Below are positions 17,769 to 26,645 of a stretch of 64,000 nucleotides of DNA, one piece after another. The stretch's first letter is position 1, and each line of letters opens with the position of its first letter. This DNA is from Clostridia bacterium (GTDB taxonomy: Bacteria > Bacillota > Clostridia > Christensenellales > Aristaeellaceae). Made by a program: the position numbers and the translations under genes. Under the pieces are notes generated by a model that was given only the letters and a program-made list of their open reading frames with translations, ran no database searches and had not been told where the DNA came from. The DNA lies in contig JAFSKN010000017.1 in the NCBI GenBank assembly GCA_017448975.1, forward strand, positions 55,270 to 119,269, given 5' to 3'.

Positions 17769-18905
17769 ATGTCCATCTACTTAGACAACAGCGCCACCAC
17801 CCGCGTGTGCGCCGAAGCCGCCGAGGCCATGGTACAGTGTATGCGGGAAGCGTATTACAATCCGTCCGCACTGTACGCCCCCGCCCTGGCGGCGCAGAAG
17901 GCCATGATGGCCTGCCGCGAGGAAATCCTCAAAGCCGTTCACGCGCCCATGGCCTCCAAGGTGGTATTCACTTCCGGCGGCACGGAAGCCGACAATTTAG
18001 CCATTTTGGGCCGCGCCTCCAAGGTGCGCCAAGGCAAAGTGCTGTACAGTGCCGGGGAGCATCCCGCCGTGAAGGAAGCCTGTCAGAATTGCGGGCTGGA
18101 AGCCATTGAAATCCCCTATGATCACCGGGGCATCGTGAATTTGGACGCGCTGGACAAGCTGCTTTCCTCGGACGTGATGCTCATTTGCTGCATGCAGGTG
18201 AACAACGAAACGGGGGCCGTTCAGCCCTTGAAGGAAATCGCCCGTCTGCGGAACGAAAAAGCGCCCTACGCCCACTTCCATGTGGACGGGGTGCAGGGCT
18301 TCCTGCGCGTACCCTTTGATATGGCGGCCTGCGGGGCCGATACCTACGCCCTCTCCGGCCACAAAATCCACGCCCCCAAGGGCATCGGCGCGCTGGTCAT
18401 GGGGCCCCGGGTGCAATTGAATCCCCGCCAGATGGGTGGCGGCCAGGAAGGTTCCCTGCGCTCCGGCACAGAAAACACCCCCGGCATCGCCGGGCTATTG
18501 GCGGCGATCCAGCATTATCCCAAGGAAAACAGCATGCGGGAAAATAAGCTGCTGCTGTGGCAGCTCATTCGGGAAGCGATCCCCGAAGCCCGCGTCAACG
18601 GCCCGGAGCCGGACAGTGAAGCGTCCGCCCCCCATATCCTGAACGTGTCCCTGCCCCCGGTGCGGTCGGAAACCATGCTCCACGCGTTGGAAGGGGAAGG
18701 GGTCTACGTGGGTATGGGTTCCGCCTGTTCCTCCTACAAGCAGCGGATCAGCGCAGTGTTAAAGGCCATGAACACGCCCCAGAAATACGCCGAAACCGCC
18801 CTGCGCTTTTCCCTGTGCCCGGAAAACAGGTTGGAGGAAATGCGGCAGACGGTGGAAGCCATTCAGCGCCAATACGCCATTTTGTCCAAATATCAACGAC
18901 GGTAA
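17769..18905 (+). CDS. Cysteine desulfurase (NifS/IscS-like)
   Basis: This is a 378-residue PLP enzyme that takes sulfur from cysteine. LDNSATTR opens the protein, the PLP lysine is in SGHKIHAPKG, and the persulfide cysteine lies in GMGSACSS. Its adjacency to thiI, 15 bp downstream, suggests that it supplies sulfur for 4-thiouridine in tRNA, the NifZ-type role known from Bacillus. Length fits the NifZ/IscS group. No ribosome binding site stands out beyond a weak GGAGATT. Confidence 0.94.
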   Translation: MSIYLDNSATTRVCAEAAEAMVQCMREAYYNPSALYAPALAAQKAMMACREEILKAVHAPMASKVVFTSGGTEADNLAILGRASKVRQGKVLYSAGEHPAVKEACQNCGLEAIEIPYDHRGIVNLDALDKLLSSDVMLICCMQVNNETGAVQPLKEIARLRNEKAPYAHFHVDGVQGFLRVPFDMAACGADTYALSGHKIHAPKGIGALVMGPRVQLNPRQMGGGQEGSLRSGTENTPGIAGLLAAIQHYPKENSMRENKLLLWQLIREAIPEARVNGPEPDSEASAPHILNVSLPPVRSETMLHALEGEGVYVGMGSACSSYKQRISAVLKAMNTPQKYAETALRFSLCPENRLEEMRQTVEAIQRQYAILSKYQRR

Positions 18906-18920
18906 AAGAGGGAAATATCC

Positions 18921-20072
18921 ATGCGAAAGCTGCTCATGGTTCGCTACGGCGAAATCTATTTGAAGGGCCTGAACCGGCCCTATTTTCTCAAAGCCCTGGT
19001 CAGAAGGGTGAAGGAAGCCGCCAGGCCCTTCGGGGCCCAGGTGTGGCTCCACGACGCCCGCATCTTCATCAGCGACGCCGCCGATTTGGACGGCTGCATG
19101 CAGCGCGTCGCCAAGGTGTTCGGCGTACACTCCATCGCCCCGGCCATCGAAATGGAAAAGGACAATTTCGAGGGCATTTGTGAGCAGGCCAACGAGCTGA
19201 TGCAGGGGCTTTCCGGCACTTTCAAGGTGGAGGCCCGCCGGGCGGACAAGCACTATTTCCTGGATTCGCCCCAGATCAACGCCAAAGTGGGCGAATATGT
19301 GCTCATGCGCAGCGAAGACCGTTTGAAGGTGGACGTGCGCAAGCCCCAGCATATCCTGTCCATCGAGATCCGGGATCAGGCGTATTTATATTGCACGGTT
19401 TACCCCGCCGTGGGCGGCATGCCCGTGGGCACCGGGGGCAAGGCGGCGCTGCTGCTCTCCGGCGGCATCGACAGCCCGGTGGCGGGCTACATGATCGCCA
19501 AGCGGGGCGTGCAGCTGGTGGCGGTGCACTACCATTCCTTCCCCTACACCAGCGAATTCGCCAAGCAGAAGGTGCTGGATTTAGCCAAAATCCTGTCCGA
19601 ATACTGCTGCGGCATCCGGGTGTATGTGGTGCCCTTCACGGACATTCAGATGAAAATCCACGAAAAATGCCCGGAGGATTACACCACGCTCATCATGCGG
19701 CGCTACATGATGCGCATTGCAGAGCGCATCGCGCAAAAAGAGGAAGCCATGGCCCTGATCACCGGGGAATCCATCGGCCAGGTAGCCAGCCAGACCATGG
19801 AAGCGCTGATCACCACCAACGAGGTGGTTGAAACCATGCCGGTTTACCGGCCCCTGATCGGCTTTGACAAAATCGACATCATGGAGTACGCCAAGAAAAT
19901 CGGCACCTACGATACCTCCATCCTGCCCTACGAGGACTGCTGCACCGTGTTCACTCCCCGCCACCCCGCCACCAAGCCCAAGGAAGCGCTCATCAAAAAG
20001 GGCGAGGAACAGTTGGATCAGGAAGCCCTGATCCAGACGGCCATCGAAAACGCGGAGATCGTGGAATTATAA
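18921..20072 (+). CDS. thiI: tRNA 4-thiouridine synthetase (tRNA sulfurtransferase)
   Basis: This is a 383-residue ThiI with an N-terminal ferredoxin-like and THUMP region (MVRYGEIYLKGLNRPYF) and a PP-loop ATPase domain (LLSGGIDSPVAGYM). It adenylates uridine 8 of tRNA before sulfur insertion. The C-terminal rhodanese domain of the E. coli enzyme is absent, as is usual in Firmicutes, so sulfur would come directly from the neighbouring desulfurase. It is the last gene of the run and is followed by a terminator. Confidence 0.96.
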   Translation: MRKLLMVRYGEIYLKGLNRPYFLKALVRRVKEAARPFGAQVWLHDARIFISDAADLDGCMQRVAKVFGVHSIAPAIEMEKDNFEGICEQANELMQGLSGTFKVEARRADKHYFLDSPQINAKVGEYVLMRSEDRLKVDVRKPQHILSIEIRDQAYLYCTVYPAVGGMPVGTGGKAALLLSGGIDSPVAGYMIAKRGVQLVAVHYHSFPYTSEFAKQKVLDLAKILSEYCCGIRVYVVPFTDIQMKIHEKCPEDYTTLIMRRYMMRIAERIAQKEEAMALITGESIGQVASQTMEALITTNEVVETMPVYRPLIGFDKIDIMEYAKKIGTYDTSILPYEDCCTVFTPRHPATKPKEALIKKGEEQLDQEALIQTAIENAEIVEL

Positions 20073-20080
20073 CAGCTTAC

Positions 20081-20108
20081 CCCCTGCATGTTTTACAAGG
20101 GGCTTTTT
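20081..20108 (+). terminator. Intrinsic terminator after thiI
   Basis: A CCCCT/AGGGG stem with a 12-base loop is followed by CTTTTT. The reverse strand has no T run, so it serves the plus-strand genes. Confidence 0.7.
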
Positions 20109-20125
20109 CGATCTTGAAGAATCGT

Positions 20126-21385
20126 TTATTCCGCAAAGTACGCCCGAATATCCCGGAGCTTCGCTTTCCCATCCGCTTGGATGATTTCCACGGTGATCTT
20201 ACCCGTGCGGATGGCTGGGAACAGGCAAATGGCTTTATGGCCCATGGTTTGCCCCTGGTACACGCAGATGCTTTCTCCGCTGTACCCCGGCAGTTGAGCG
20301 TATACCCGGAAAGCGCGCACCCGTTCCCCCGCGCTTACGTCCTCCCGGATCACCGCCCGGTTCACCAGGGGCTTTGCTTCCCCGGGGCGCAGAGAGAGCG
20401 TCCATTGGGTTTCGCTTTCCCGGCTCATATCGCCAAACGCTGCAAGCGGTGCGCCATAGCGTTTTTTCAGCAGCGCGCCGAATTCCAGCACCCGCTGCCG
20501 GTCCTTTTCGTTCAGCAGGCCGTGGCGGTTGGGCCCGATATTCAGCAGGAAATTGGCTCCCCGGCCCACGCTCATTTCGTACATGCCCATGAGTTCTTCC
20601 GCCGGTTTGATGCTGTCCTCGTTGTCCGCGCAGTCGAACCAGGTATCCCGCAGCATGCAGTCGCATTCGGCGGGCAGGAAGCGGGTCCGGTCCAGCGCTT
20701 CCTTTTCCGTGGTCAGCACGGAAAAATCCAGGTCAGTGCGCGCGCTGGGGTTGTTCATGGGGGCATAGCCGTCCTCATTGCCGATCCAGCGGGTATCCGG
20801 GTCCCACATGTTGAAGATCAGAATATCCGGCTGTAAGGAACGAATGGCCTTAATGATGCGCGGCTTGTCAAATTCATGCTTCTCCGATCCGCAGCCGTCG
20901 AACCACAGGTAATCGATTTTTCCGTAACCGGTGAGCAGCTCCGTGATCTGTCCGATGAAATAATCGTCGTAGCTTTTCGCGTCCCCAAAAGAGGCTTCCC
21001 CGCCCCACTGGGCCGGAGAATAATACAGCCCCACCTTGAGGCCGTAAGCCCGGCAGGCGTTTACAAATTCCCGCACCACGTCGCCCCGTCCATCCTTCCA
21101 GGGGGCGCTTGCCACGCTGTAACGGGAATACCGAGTGGGCCAGTTGGCGAAGCCGTCGTGATGTTTGCACACCAGGATGGCGTAAGCCGCCCCCGCTTCC
21201 TTCACCGTGCGGATCCACTGGCCGCAGTCCAGTTGATCGGGATCAAAGGCTCCGGCGGGCATGGGCTTGTTATCCCAATCCCTGTGGCCGGGAAAAAAAC
21301 TGCGGATGCCGAAGTGAAAGAACGCGCCAAACTCCCAATCCATAAACCGAAGCTGCTTTTCGCTGGGCCGCAAGGCTTCCGTCAT
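20126..21385 (-). CDS. Alpha-L-fucosidase (GH29)
   Basis: This is a 419-residue GH29 enzyme that releases alpha-L-fucose from glycans. It starts almost at once with the catalytic domain (WEFGAFFHFGI, AILVCKHHDGFANWPT) and carries the nucleophile aspartate in DYLWFDGCG. There is no signal peptide, so it is probably cytoplasmic and acts on imported oligosaccharides. It is the last gene of a minus-strand operon with a symporter and a hydrolase, and has a good GGAGG site. The region after the catalytic barrel is a short beta-sandwich. Confidence 0.93.
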   Translation of the reverse strand: MTEALRPSEKQLRFMDWEFGAFFHFGIRSFFPGHRDWDNKPMPAGAFDPDQLDCGQWIRTVKEAGAAYAILVCKHHDGFANWPTRYSRYSVASAPWKDGRGDVVREFVNACRAYGLKVGLYYSPAQWGGEASFGDAKSYDDYFIGQITELLTGYGKIDYLWFDGCGSEKHEFDKPRIIKAIRSLQPDILIFNMWDPDTRWIGNEDGYAPMNNPSARTDLDFSVLTTEKEALDRTRFLPAECDCMLRDTWFDCADNEDSIKPAEELMGMYEMSVGRGANFLLNIGPNRHGLLNEKDRQRVLEFGALLKKRYGAPLAAFGDMSRESETQWTLSLRPGEAKPLVNRAVIREDVSAGERVRAFRVYAQLPGYSGESICVYQGQTMGHKAICLFPAIRTGKITVEIIQADGKAKLRDIRAYFAE

Positions 21386-21402
21386 GAAGCATCCCTCCTT
21401 AT

Positions 21403-21433
21403 AAAACGGCAGACGGCTTTTCTTCCGTCTGCC
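21403..21433 (-). terminator. Intergenic hairpin between hydrolase and fucosidase genes
   Basis: A 9-bp GGCAGACGG stem (21425-21433 with 21408-21416) is followed on the minus strand by GTTTTAT. It could reduce read-through into the fucosidase gene or protect the upstream mRNA end. Confidence 0.55.
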
Positions 21434-21440
21434 CGTTTGA

Positions 21441-22442
21441 TTATTCCGCGCCTTTTTTCAAAAATGCCAGCACATCGTGCCACCAGGGAAACAGGACCCC
21501 GTCCTCGGAACGGTAAATTTCGTGCTTGGCCCCCTTCACAAAGGCCCATTCCCCCTGCTTCACCCGGTTGATGAACTGGCGCTGGGGCTCGGGATATACG
21601 CAGGCGTCGTCCTCGGCGGTATACAGCCTGACGGGACAAGCGATCTTTTCCGGTTCGCCGGGGGCCAGCAGCTTTTTGGTCACCTTGATGGCTTCCAATG
21701 TCCAGGAATAGGAAGGGCCGTTGTTCCAATATTCCTTGTGGTCGTGCTTCACCTTATCGAACCAGTCAAAGCGTTCCCGGCTGGTTGCAAAGCCGGTGTT
21801 AAAATCCTCCGGGCCTTCGTAGGGCTTGGAGATAAACACCCGCTTGCCGCCCATGCCGATCAGCTTGAAGCAGCGGCACATGATGTTGACAGCAGGGCCG
21901 GGGATGTTGCCTAAAATAGCCGCGATCATGGGGGCGCACAGGGCCGCCCGGCTGAAAACGTCCGGGTGGCGCTCCAAAAACAGGCTGGTCACAGCGCCGC
22001 CCATGGAATGGGCAAAAATCATCCAGGGCTTGGGCATCTTTTTCAGCACAGTTTCGCAGACGCAGGAAAGGTCCTGCTCGTATTCGTTAAAATCGCTCAC
22101 GTGGGTCAGGGAAACGTCCTTTTTCGTCGCGTCGTCCCGCCAGGAACAGCCGTGCCCCCGCTGATCGTAGGCCACCACGGAAAAGCCGTTTTGCAGCAGG
22201 GAATACATCAGTTCCGCAAATTTTTCGGCACATTCCGTAAACCCGTGCAGCACCAGCACCGTGCCCTTGGGCGCGTCCGCGCCGCAGCTTACGCAGTACA
22301 GGGGTTTTCCGCCCGCGCCCTGCACGGTATGGGTCTTTTGCCGCGCTTTCAGATAGGGCAGCACCGCGTTTTCCATGGTGGATGCGTAATGATCCGAAAG
22401 CACCAGCCCATCCGCATTGAAACGCTCGTCCATTTTCATCAC
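21441..22442 (-). CDS. Alpha/beta hydrolase (lysophospholipase-like)
   Basis: This is a 333-residue serine hydrolase of the PldB/monoacylglycerol-lipase group. VLHGFTE supplies the oxyanion region, the nucleophile elbow is AHSMGGAV, and a later TAEDD and KGAKHEIYR give the acid and histidine. There is no signal peptide. It lies between the symporter and fucosidase genes, so an esterase role on acylated sugars is possible, but the substrate cannot be read from the sequence. Confidence 0.85.
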   Translation of the reverse strand: MMKMDERFNADGLVLSDHYASTMENAVLPYLKARQKTHTVQGAGGKPLYCVSCGADAPKGTVLVLHGFTECAEKFAELMYSLLQNGFSVVAYDQRGHGCSWRDDATKKDVSLTHVSDFNEYEQDLSCVCETVLKKMPKPWMIFAHSMGGAVTSLFLERHPDVFSRAALCAPMIAAILGNIPGPAVNIMCRCFKLIGMGGKRVFISKPYEGPEDFNTGFATSRERFDWFDKVKHDHKEYWNNGPSYSWTLEAIKVTKKLLAPGEPEKIACPVRLYTAEDDACVYPEPQRQFINRVKQGEWAFVKGAKHEIYRSEDGVLFPWWHDVLAFLKKGAE

Positions 22443-22449
22443 TCCAGGA

Positions 22450-23814
22450 TTATTTCATGATCTTGCTGTATACCCGCTTCTCATTGTAAGCCAGGAACAG
22501 CAGCCCGCCGATGACGCACACCACCGCCGCGCAGATGGCTACGATGCGGTAGCCCAGGCCGATATCCTGCCGGATGGTGCCAAGGCTGGTCACCAGCAGC
22601 ATCGCCACCGCCTGGCCCATTTTCATGGAGAAGGTGCGGGCGGCGTAGAACATGCCGCTGCGGTTTTCCTTGGTTTCGATCTCGTCGCATTCCGCGATAT
22701 CCGCCACAACGGCCTGAGGCAGGATGCCGAAAATCGCCATGGCCGGGGCGGCCAGCACGCACAGGATATAGCCCTGAATCTCCGCAGCCACGGGCAGGAA
22801 CGTGCCCAGGGTGGCGGTATAGGCAAAGGCCACGGTGAAAATACAGAAGGCGATCAGGATCAGCTTCTTTTTGCCCATCTTGGGGGTCAGCTTGCTCACC
22901 AGGGGATAGAACAGCACGGAAAGGGCCGTCATGCCCACGAAATAGGTGGTGCTCATGGCCTCGGGCAGCTTAAGCAGCGCCGTGACGAAATACAGCATGG
23001 CGTTCTGGAACATGGTGATGCCTAAGAAATAGATGATATCGGAGGCCACGAAAATGCGGAAATCCTTGTTGCGGAAGGTGGCCTTCAAAGAGGAAAATGC
23101 GGTGGACTGGCTGGGCTGGGCGGTGACGTAATCCGTTTCCTTGATGGTGAACACCGGCACGAACATGCACACGCAGCCGATCAGGCTCATGACCGTGAAG
23201 GTGATGCGGATAGCCAGCACCCGATCCCCCACAACGCCCTCCAGCATGCCCCAGATGACCGGGGCCATGTAGGCCACCGCCATACCGGCGATAAACGTGA
23301 AGGAAATGGAGGTGGAAATGGCCATGCGGGTCTTCTGGTCGGTGCCCAGTTCGGGGATCAGGGCGTTGTAGGGCGTGCAGTACATGGTCATGAACAGGTA
23401 GAAAAGCGTCAGCATCAGGAACAGGAAGCCCGCGTTCAGCCAGCTTTCACTGCCAATGGGGCTCCAGAAGGTGAGCACGGTGGCCAGGGCGAAAGGAACG
23501 GCGGCAGCGCGCATGAAGGGAATGCGCCGCCCGGCCTTGGACTTGCACCGGTCGGACAGGGAAGCGATCCAGGGGTCGGTAACGGCGTCGAAAATGCGGC
23601 CGAACCAGGTGATAGCGCCTAAGATGGTCAGGAAACCGAAAATCACCAGGCCTTGTGGAATGAAAATGGGCTGGCCCGCCGCCTGGGTAGCCAAATCCGG
23701 CTGATAATAGCTGACCAGGAAGCTGGAAATCAGCGCGCTCAAAATGGACCAGCCGAACTGGCCGATGGCAAAGCACCATACCTTGCCCGTGGATAGCTTT
23801 TTCTTTTCGCTCAT
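22450..23814 (-). CDS. MFS sugar symporter (GPH family)
   Basis: This is a 454-residue transporter with twelve membrane segments of the glycoside-pentoside-hexuronide:cation symporter group. GRIFDAVTDPWIASLSDR is the diagnostic loop between helices 2 and 3. I chose the ATG at 23814, behind GAGAGGGGC, which gives MSEKKKLSTGKVWCFAIGQ; a longer frame upstream has no site. It heads the operon with the hydrolase and the fucosidase, so its substrate is probably a fucosylated or related glycoside. Confidence 0.9.
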   Translation of the reverse strand: MSEKKKLSTGKVWCFAIGQFGWSILSALISSFLVSYYQPDLATQAAGQPIFIPQGLVIFGFLTILGAITWFGRIFDAVTDPWIASLSDRCKSKAGRRIPFMRAAAVPFALATVLTFWSPIGSESWLNAGFLFLMLTLFYLFMTMYCTPYNALIPELGTDQKTRMAISTSISFTFIAGMAVAYMAPVIWGMLEGVVGDRVLAIRITFTVMSLIGCVCMFVPVFTIKETDYVTAQPSQSTAFSSLKATFRNKDFRIFVASDIIYFLGITMFQNAMLYFVTALLKLPEAMSTTYFVGMTALSVLFYPLVSKLTPKMGKKKLILIAFCIFTVAFAYTATLGTFLPVAAEIQGYILCVLAAPAMAIFGILPQAVVADIAECDEIETKENRSGMFYAARTFSMKMGQAVAMLLVTSLGTIRQDIGLGYRIVAICAAVVCVIGGLLFLAYNEKRVYSKIMK

Positions 23815-23852
23815 GACGATCTGCCCCTCTCTTTGTTTCCGTCGATAAAATG

Positions 23853-23881
23853 ATTTTACCATATCCAACATTACTTGACAA
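23853..23881 (-). promoter_or_regulatory. Promoter of the symporter-hydrolase-fucosidase operon
   Basis: On the minus strand TTGTCA (23881-23876), a 17-bp spacer and TAAAAT (23858-23853) precede the symporter gene. It is back to back with the promoter of the plus-strand gene at 24031. Confidence 0.7.
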
Positions 23882-23918
23882 GGAAAAAGTCGAAAAACCA
23901 CTTGTTTTGACGGTGCTC

Positions 23919-23947
23919 TTTACGAACGGCCGTTCTTGTGGTATAAT
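23919..23947 (+). promoter_or_regulatory. Promoter with embedded palindrome
   Basis: TTTACG (23919-23924), a 17-bp spacer and TATAAT (23942-23947). The spacer holds a perfect 12-bp palindrome, GAACGGCCGTTC (23924-23935), placed where a repressor would block RNA polymerase. Confidence 0.65.
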
Positions 23948-24030
23948 TGGGCCGTAACCCCCACTATAACCCCAAAAAACCGTTTTCGCAACGGTGAATC
24001 CCCACTTTTTCGGGAAAGAAGGAGCGAATA

Positions 24031-24513
24031 ATGATGTATCGAAACTCGCGGCCCCGCATACAGCTCACCAACGCCGATCTTCGTTTGCAGCGGCGGGTAT
24101 TGCTGATCACCTGCGCGGTGCTGCTGACTGCCGCTATCGTATTCGGCGTACTGTATTTCCCCGGCAGGGGCTATCACGGTCAGGTGCAGGTGCAGCTGCG
24201 CCAGCGCGTGTACGGCGCTTGCACCTCGGCGATCGACGAAGTGAACCGGCTGGGCAGTATCGTCACTTCCAGCGCTGCATCCCGCATCGGCCGGGTGCGC
24301 CAGTATATCTTTTACATGGAACAATTGAACAGCATCACGGTGGCTCTGGACGGAAAAGGCGCCAGCATGGTGCCGGACGACGTGTTTCCCACCCTCTACA
24401 GCGATCTGGAAACGCTGGAAGAACTGATCCTGCAATCCACTTCGCCCACTCTGGACGCCCGTACCACCCTGCTAAACCACCTGCAAACCCTGCAGGCTTA
24501 TCTGAACCGGTAA
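24031..24513 (+). CDS. Single-pass membrane protein of unknown function
   Basis: This is a 160-residue protein with a basic N-terminus, one membrane helix (about residues 24-45) and an extracytoplasmic helical domain of alternating polar and hydrophobic residues (for example SAIDEVNRLGSIVTSSAASR). I do not recognise the family. It is transcribed alone, from its own promoter, divergently from the symporter operon, and is followed by two hairpin terminators. An ATG one codon later could also be the start. Confidence 0.7.
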   Translation: MMYRNSRPRIQLTNADLRLQRRVLLITCAVLLTAAIVFGVLYFPGRGYHGQVQVQLRQRVYGACTSAIDEVNRLGSIVTSSAASRIGRVRQYIFYMEQLNSITVALDGKGASMVPDDVFPTLYSDLETLEELILQSTSPTLDARTTLLNHLQTLQAYLNR

Positions 24514-24530
24514 TAAAGCCTCAATTTATA

Positions 24531-24596
24531 ACGGGCGTGCCCGTCTTGCTTATTGACAGGCTTTTTCCACATCGCCGCAGAACGCGGCGATCTTTT
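24531..24596 (+). terminator. Tandem terminator hairpins
   Basis: A first short hairpin ACGGG/CCCGT (24531-24544) with a weak T tail is followed by a strong ATCGCCGC/GCGGCGAT hairpin (24571-24591) and CTTTTTG. They end the orphan gene at 24031. Confidence 0.85.
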
Positions 24597-24601
24597 TGTT
24601 C

Positions 24602-24631
24602 AAAAACCCCAAGGGACGGCATCCCTTGGGG
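24602..24631 (-). terminator. Intrinsic terminator of ackA
   Basis: A perfect 10-bp CCCCAAGGGA stem (24622-24631 with 24607-24616) is followed on the minus strand by TTTTT. Confidence 0.9.
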
Positions 24632-24650
24632 CAGATGTGCAAACGATAAA

Positions 24651-25865
24651 TTACTTGGTCACCAGTTCCAGGGTGTCCCGGGCGATGGCGATTTCCTCGT
24701 TGGTGGGGATCACCAGGATCTTCACCCGGCTGCCCTCGGCCGTCAGGTCGGTATCCTCGGCATGGCCGGGCTTCATGGCGTCGTTCTTGGCATGGTCGAT
24801 CTTGATGCCCATCCAGCTGAGGCCGTCGATCACCTGCTCGCGCAGGCGGTTGGTGTTTTCGCCGATGCCGCCGGTGAACACGATGGCTTCCACGCCGTTC
24901 ATGCCCGCGATGTAGGAGCCGATATACTTGGTGATTTCATAGATCAGCATATCCCAGGCCAGCTTGGCGCGGGGGTTCTTGTCCACGAAGGTTGCCTTTT
25001 CGATGTCGCGCATGTCGTTGGACAGGCCGGAAATGCCCAGCAGGCCGCTCTTCTTATTGCAGATATTCAGCATTTCGTCCACGGAAATGTGGTCATTATT
25101 GCAAATGTACTGCACCACGGCGGGGTCCATCACGCCGGAGCGGGTGCCCATAATCATGCCTTCCAAAGGCGTGAGGCCCATGGAGGTGTCCGCGCACTTG
25201 CCGTAAGCCACGGCGGCCAGGGAGGAGCCGTTGCCCAAGTGGCAGGTGATGATGCGCACGTCCTCGGGTTTGACGCCCATGAATTCCGCCGCGTGCTTGC
25301 TGACGAACCGGTGGCTGGTGCCGTGGAAGCCGTAGCGGCGCACATGCAGCCTTTCATAATATTCATAGGGCACGCCGTACATATATGCCTTGGGGGGCAT
25401 GGTCTGGTGGAAAGCGGTGTCGAACACGGCCACCATGGGGGTGCCGGGCATGACCTCCTGGCAGGCCTTGATGCCCATCAGGTTGGCGGGGTTGTGCAGG
25501 GGGCCAAGGGGAATGAATTCCTCGATGGCGGCCAGCACGTCGTCGTTGATGACGACGGATTCGGAGAACTTATTGCCGCCGTGCAGCACGCGGTGGCCCA
25601 CAGCGCCGATTTCGCTCATATCCTTGACAACGCCCTTTTCGGGATCGGTCAGGAAGCCCAGCATGAGATGGCAGGCCTTCACGTGATCCGGGATGGGCTC
25701 CACCACGTCGCAGACGGTCTTATCGTCCACTTTCATGTTGGCGTGGCCGTCGCCGCCCATGCCGATGCGCTCCACCAAACCCTTGGCCAGGGTTTCTTCG
25801 TTGTCCATGTCGATCAGCTGATATTTCAGCGAGGAAGAACCGGCGTTGACGATCAAAATTTTCAT
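24651..25865 (-). CDS. ackA: Acetate kinase
   Basis: This is a 404-residue acetate kinase that makes ATP from acetyl phosphate in fermentation. VNAGSSSLKYQL at the N-terminus, AVFDTAFHQTMP, GTSHRFV, LGNGSS and FTGGIGEN are all present. Length is normal. It stands alone with its own promoter and terminator; pta is not adjacent. The start ATG follows AAAGGGGAG. Confidence 0.98.
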   Translation of the reverse strand: MKILIVNAGSSSLKYQLIDMDNEETLAKGLVERIGMGGDGHANMKVDDKTVCDVVEPIPDHVKACHLMLGFLTDPEKGVVKDMSEIGAVGHRVLHGGNKFSESVVINDDVLAAIEEFIPLGPLHNPANLMGIKACQEVMPGTPMVAVFDTAFHQTMPPKAYMYGVPYEYYERLHVRRYGFHGTSHRFVSKHAAEFMGVKPEDVRIITCHLGNGSSLAAVAYGKCADTSMGLTPLEGMIMGTRSGVMDPAVVQYICNNDHISVDEMLNICNKKSGLLGISGLSNDMRDIEKATFVDKNPRAKLAWDMLIYEITKYIGSYIAGMNGVEAIVFTGGIGENTNRLREQVIDGLSWMGIKIDHAKNDAMKPGHAEDTDLTAEGSRVKILVIPTNEEIAIARDTLELVTK

Positions 25866-25908
25866 TGGAATCGACTCCCCTTTGTTTTATCGTTTGATTT
25901 CCAACCAT

Positions 25909-25937
25909 ATTATATAGAAAAAAACACGAATTTGCAA
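25909..25937 (-). promoter_or_regulatory. Promoter of ackA
   Basis: Minus-strand TTGCAA (25937-25932), a 17-bp spacer and TATAAT (25914-25909), about 45 bp before the ackA start. Confidence 0.8.
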
Positions 25938-26044
25938 GGAAAACAAATCTTAACAAAAAAAACATCCTATTTTGTGCAAAACCGCTCTGGCGGGCGGATA
26001 TTGTGCGCGTTTCGGCCATCCCCCGATGGGATCGAAAAAGCCGT

Positions 26045-26515
26045 TCATTCCTTCCGCTCGTCCCTGTCCTCCACCAGCGCCTTCAATTCCTGCATGAAAG
26101 TGGGGATATCGGTAAAGGAACGGTACACGGAAGCAAAGCGGATATAGGCCACCTCGTCCAGCTTGCGCAGGGATTCCATCACCATTTCGCCGATCTGGCG
26201 GGTGGTGATTTCCTCCTGTAAATTATTATAGGCCATCTGCTCGATGGAATTGACCAGCTTTTCAATATCAGCCGCGGAAACGGGCCGCTTGTGGCAGGCC
26301 GCGATGATGCCGCTGCGCACCTTCTGGGGATCGAACAACTCCCGGGAATTGTCCTTTTTCACCACCAAAAGCTGCTGCACTTCCACCTTTTCATAGGTAG
26401 TAAAACGGCGGCCGCAATGGATACATTCCCTGCGGCGGCGGATGGAATTGCCGTCGTCCGTCGGACGGGAATCCACCACGCGGCTGTCCGCGCAATTACA
26501 GAACTGGCACTTCAT
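26045..26515 (-). CDS. nrdR: Transcriptional repressor NrdR
   Basis: This is a 156-residue NrdR with an N-terminal zinc ribbon (CQFC and CIHCGRRF), the basic RRRREC stretch and a C-terminal ATP-cone (LLVVKKDNSRELFDPQKV). It senses ATP/dATP and represses ribonucleotide reductase genes. Length is normal. No ribonucleotide reductase gene is nearby. The region just upstream contains a perfect palindrome that could be its own operator. Confidence 0.97.
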   Translation of the reverse strand: MKCQFCNCADSRVVDSRPTDDGNSIRRRRECIHCGRRFTTYEKVEVQQLLVVKKDNSRELFDPQKVRSGIIAACHKRPVSAADIEKLVNSIEQMAYNNLQEEITTRQIGEMVMESLRKLDEVAYIRFASVYRSFTDIPTFMQELKALVEDRDERKE

Positions 26516-26552
26516 CCTGCATCATCCTTTTTTCATCGTTGGCGATTTTTAT

Positions 26553-26568
26553 ACATACTTTGGTATGT
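26553..26568. promoter_or_regulatory. Palindrome in the nrdR leader
   Basis: ACATAC and GTATGT arms around TTTG form a perfect 6-bp inverted repeat between the promoter and the nrdR start. It has the 16-base size of an NrdR box, though the match to the box consensus is only partial. Confidence 0.45.
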
Positions 26569-26578
26569 CCCGCGTTGA

Positions 26579-26607
26579 ATTATACCTTATTTTGTGTCGC
26601 TTGTCTA
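26579..26607 (-). promoter_or_regulatory. Promoter of nrdR
   Basis: Minus-strand TAGACA (26607-26602), a 17-bp spacer and TATAAT (26584-26579). Confidence 0.75.
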
Positions 26608-26645
26608 TCGTTTTTTACAAAATTGTTTCAAAAATATTTCGACAA

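Noticed and set aside
23994-26147. A 717-codon plus-strand open frame across the orphan gene and ackA
   Set aside because: It lies antisense to acetate kinase, which has all family motifs; the frame's product is His/Gly/Val-rich shadow sequence without a recognisable domain.
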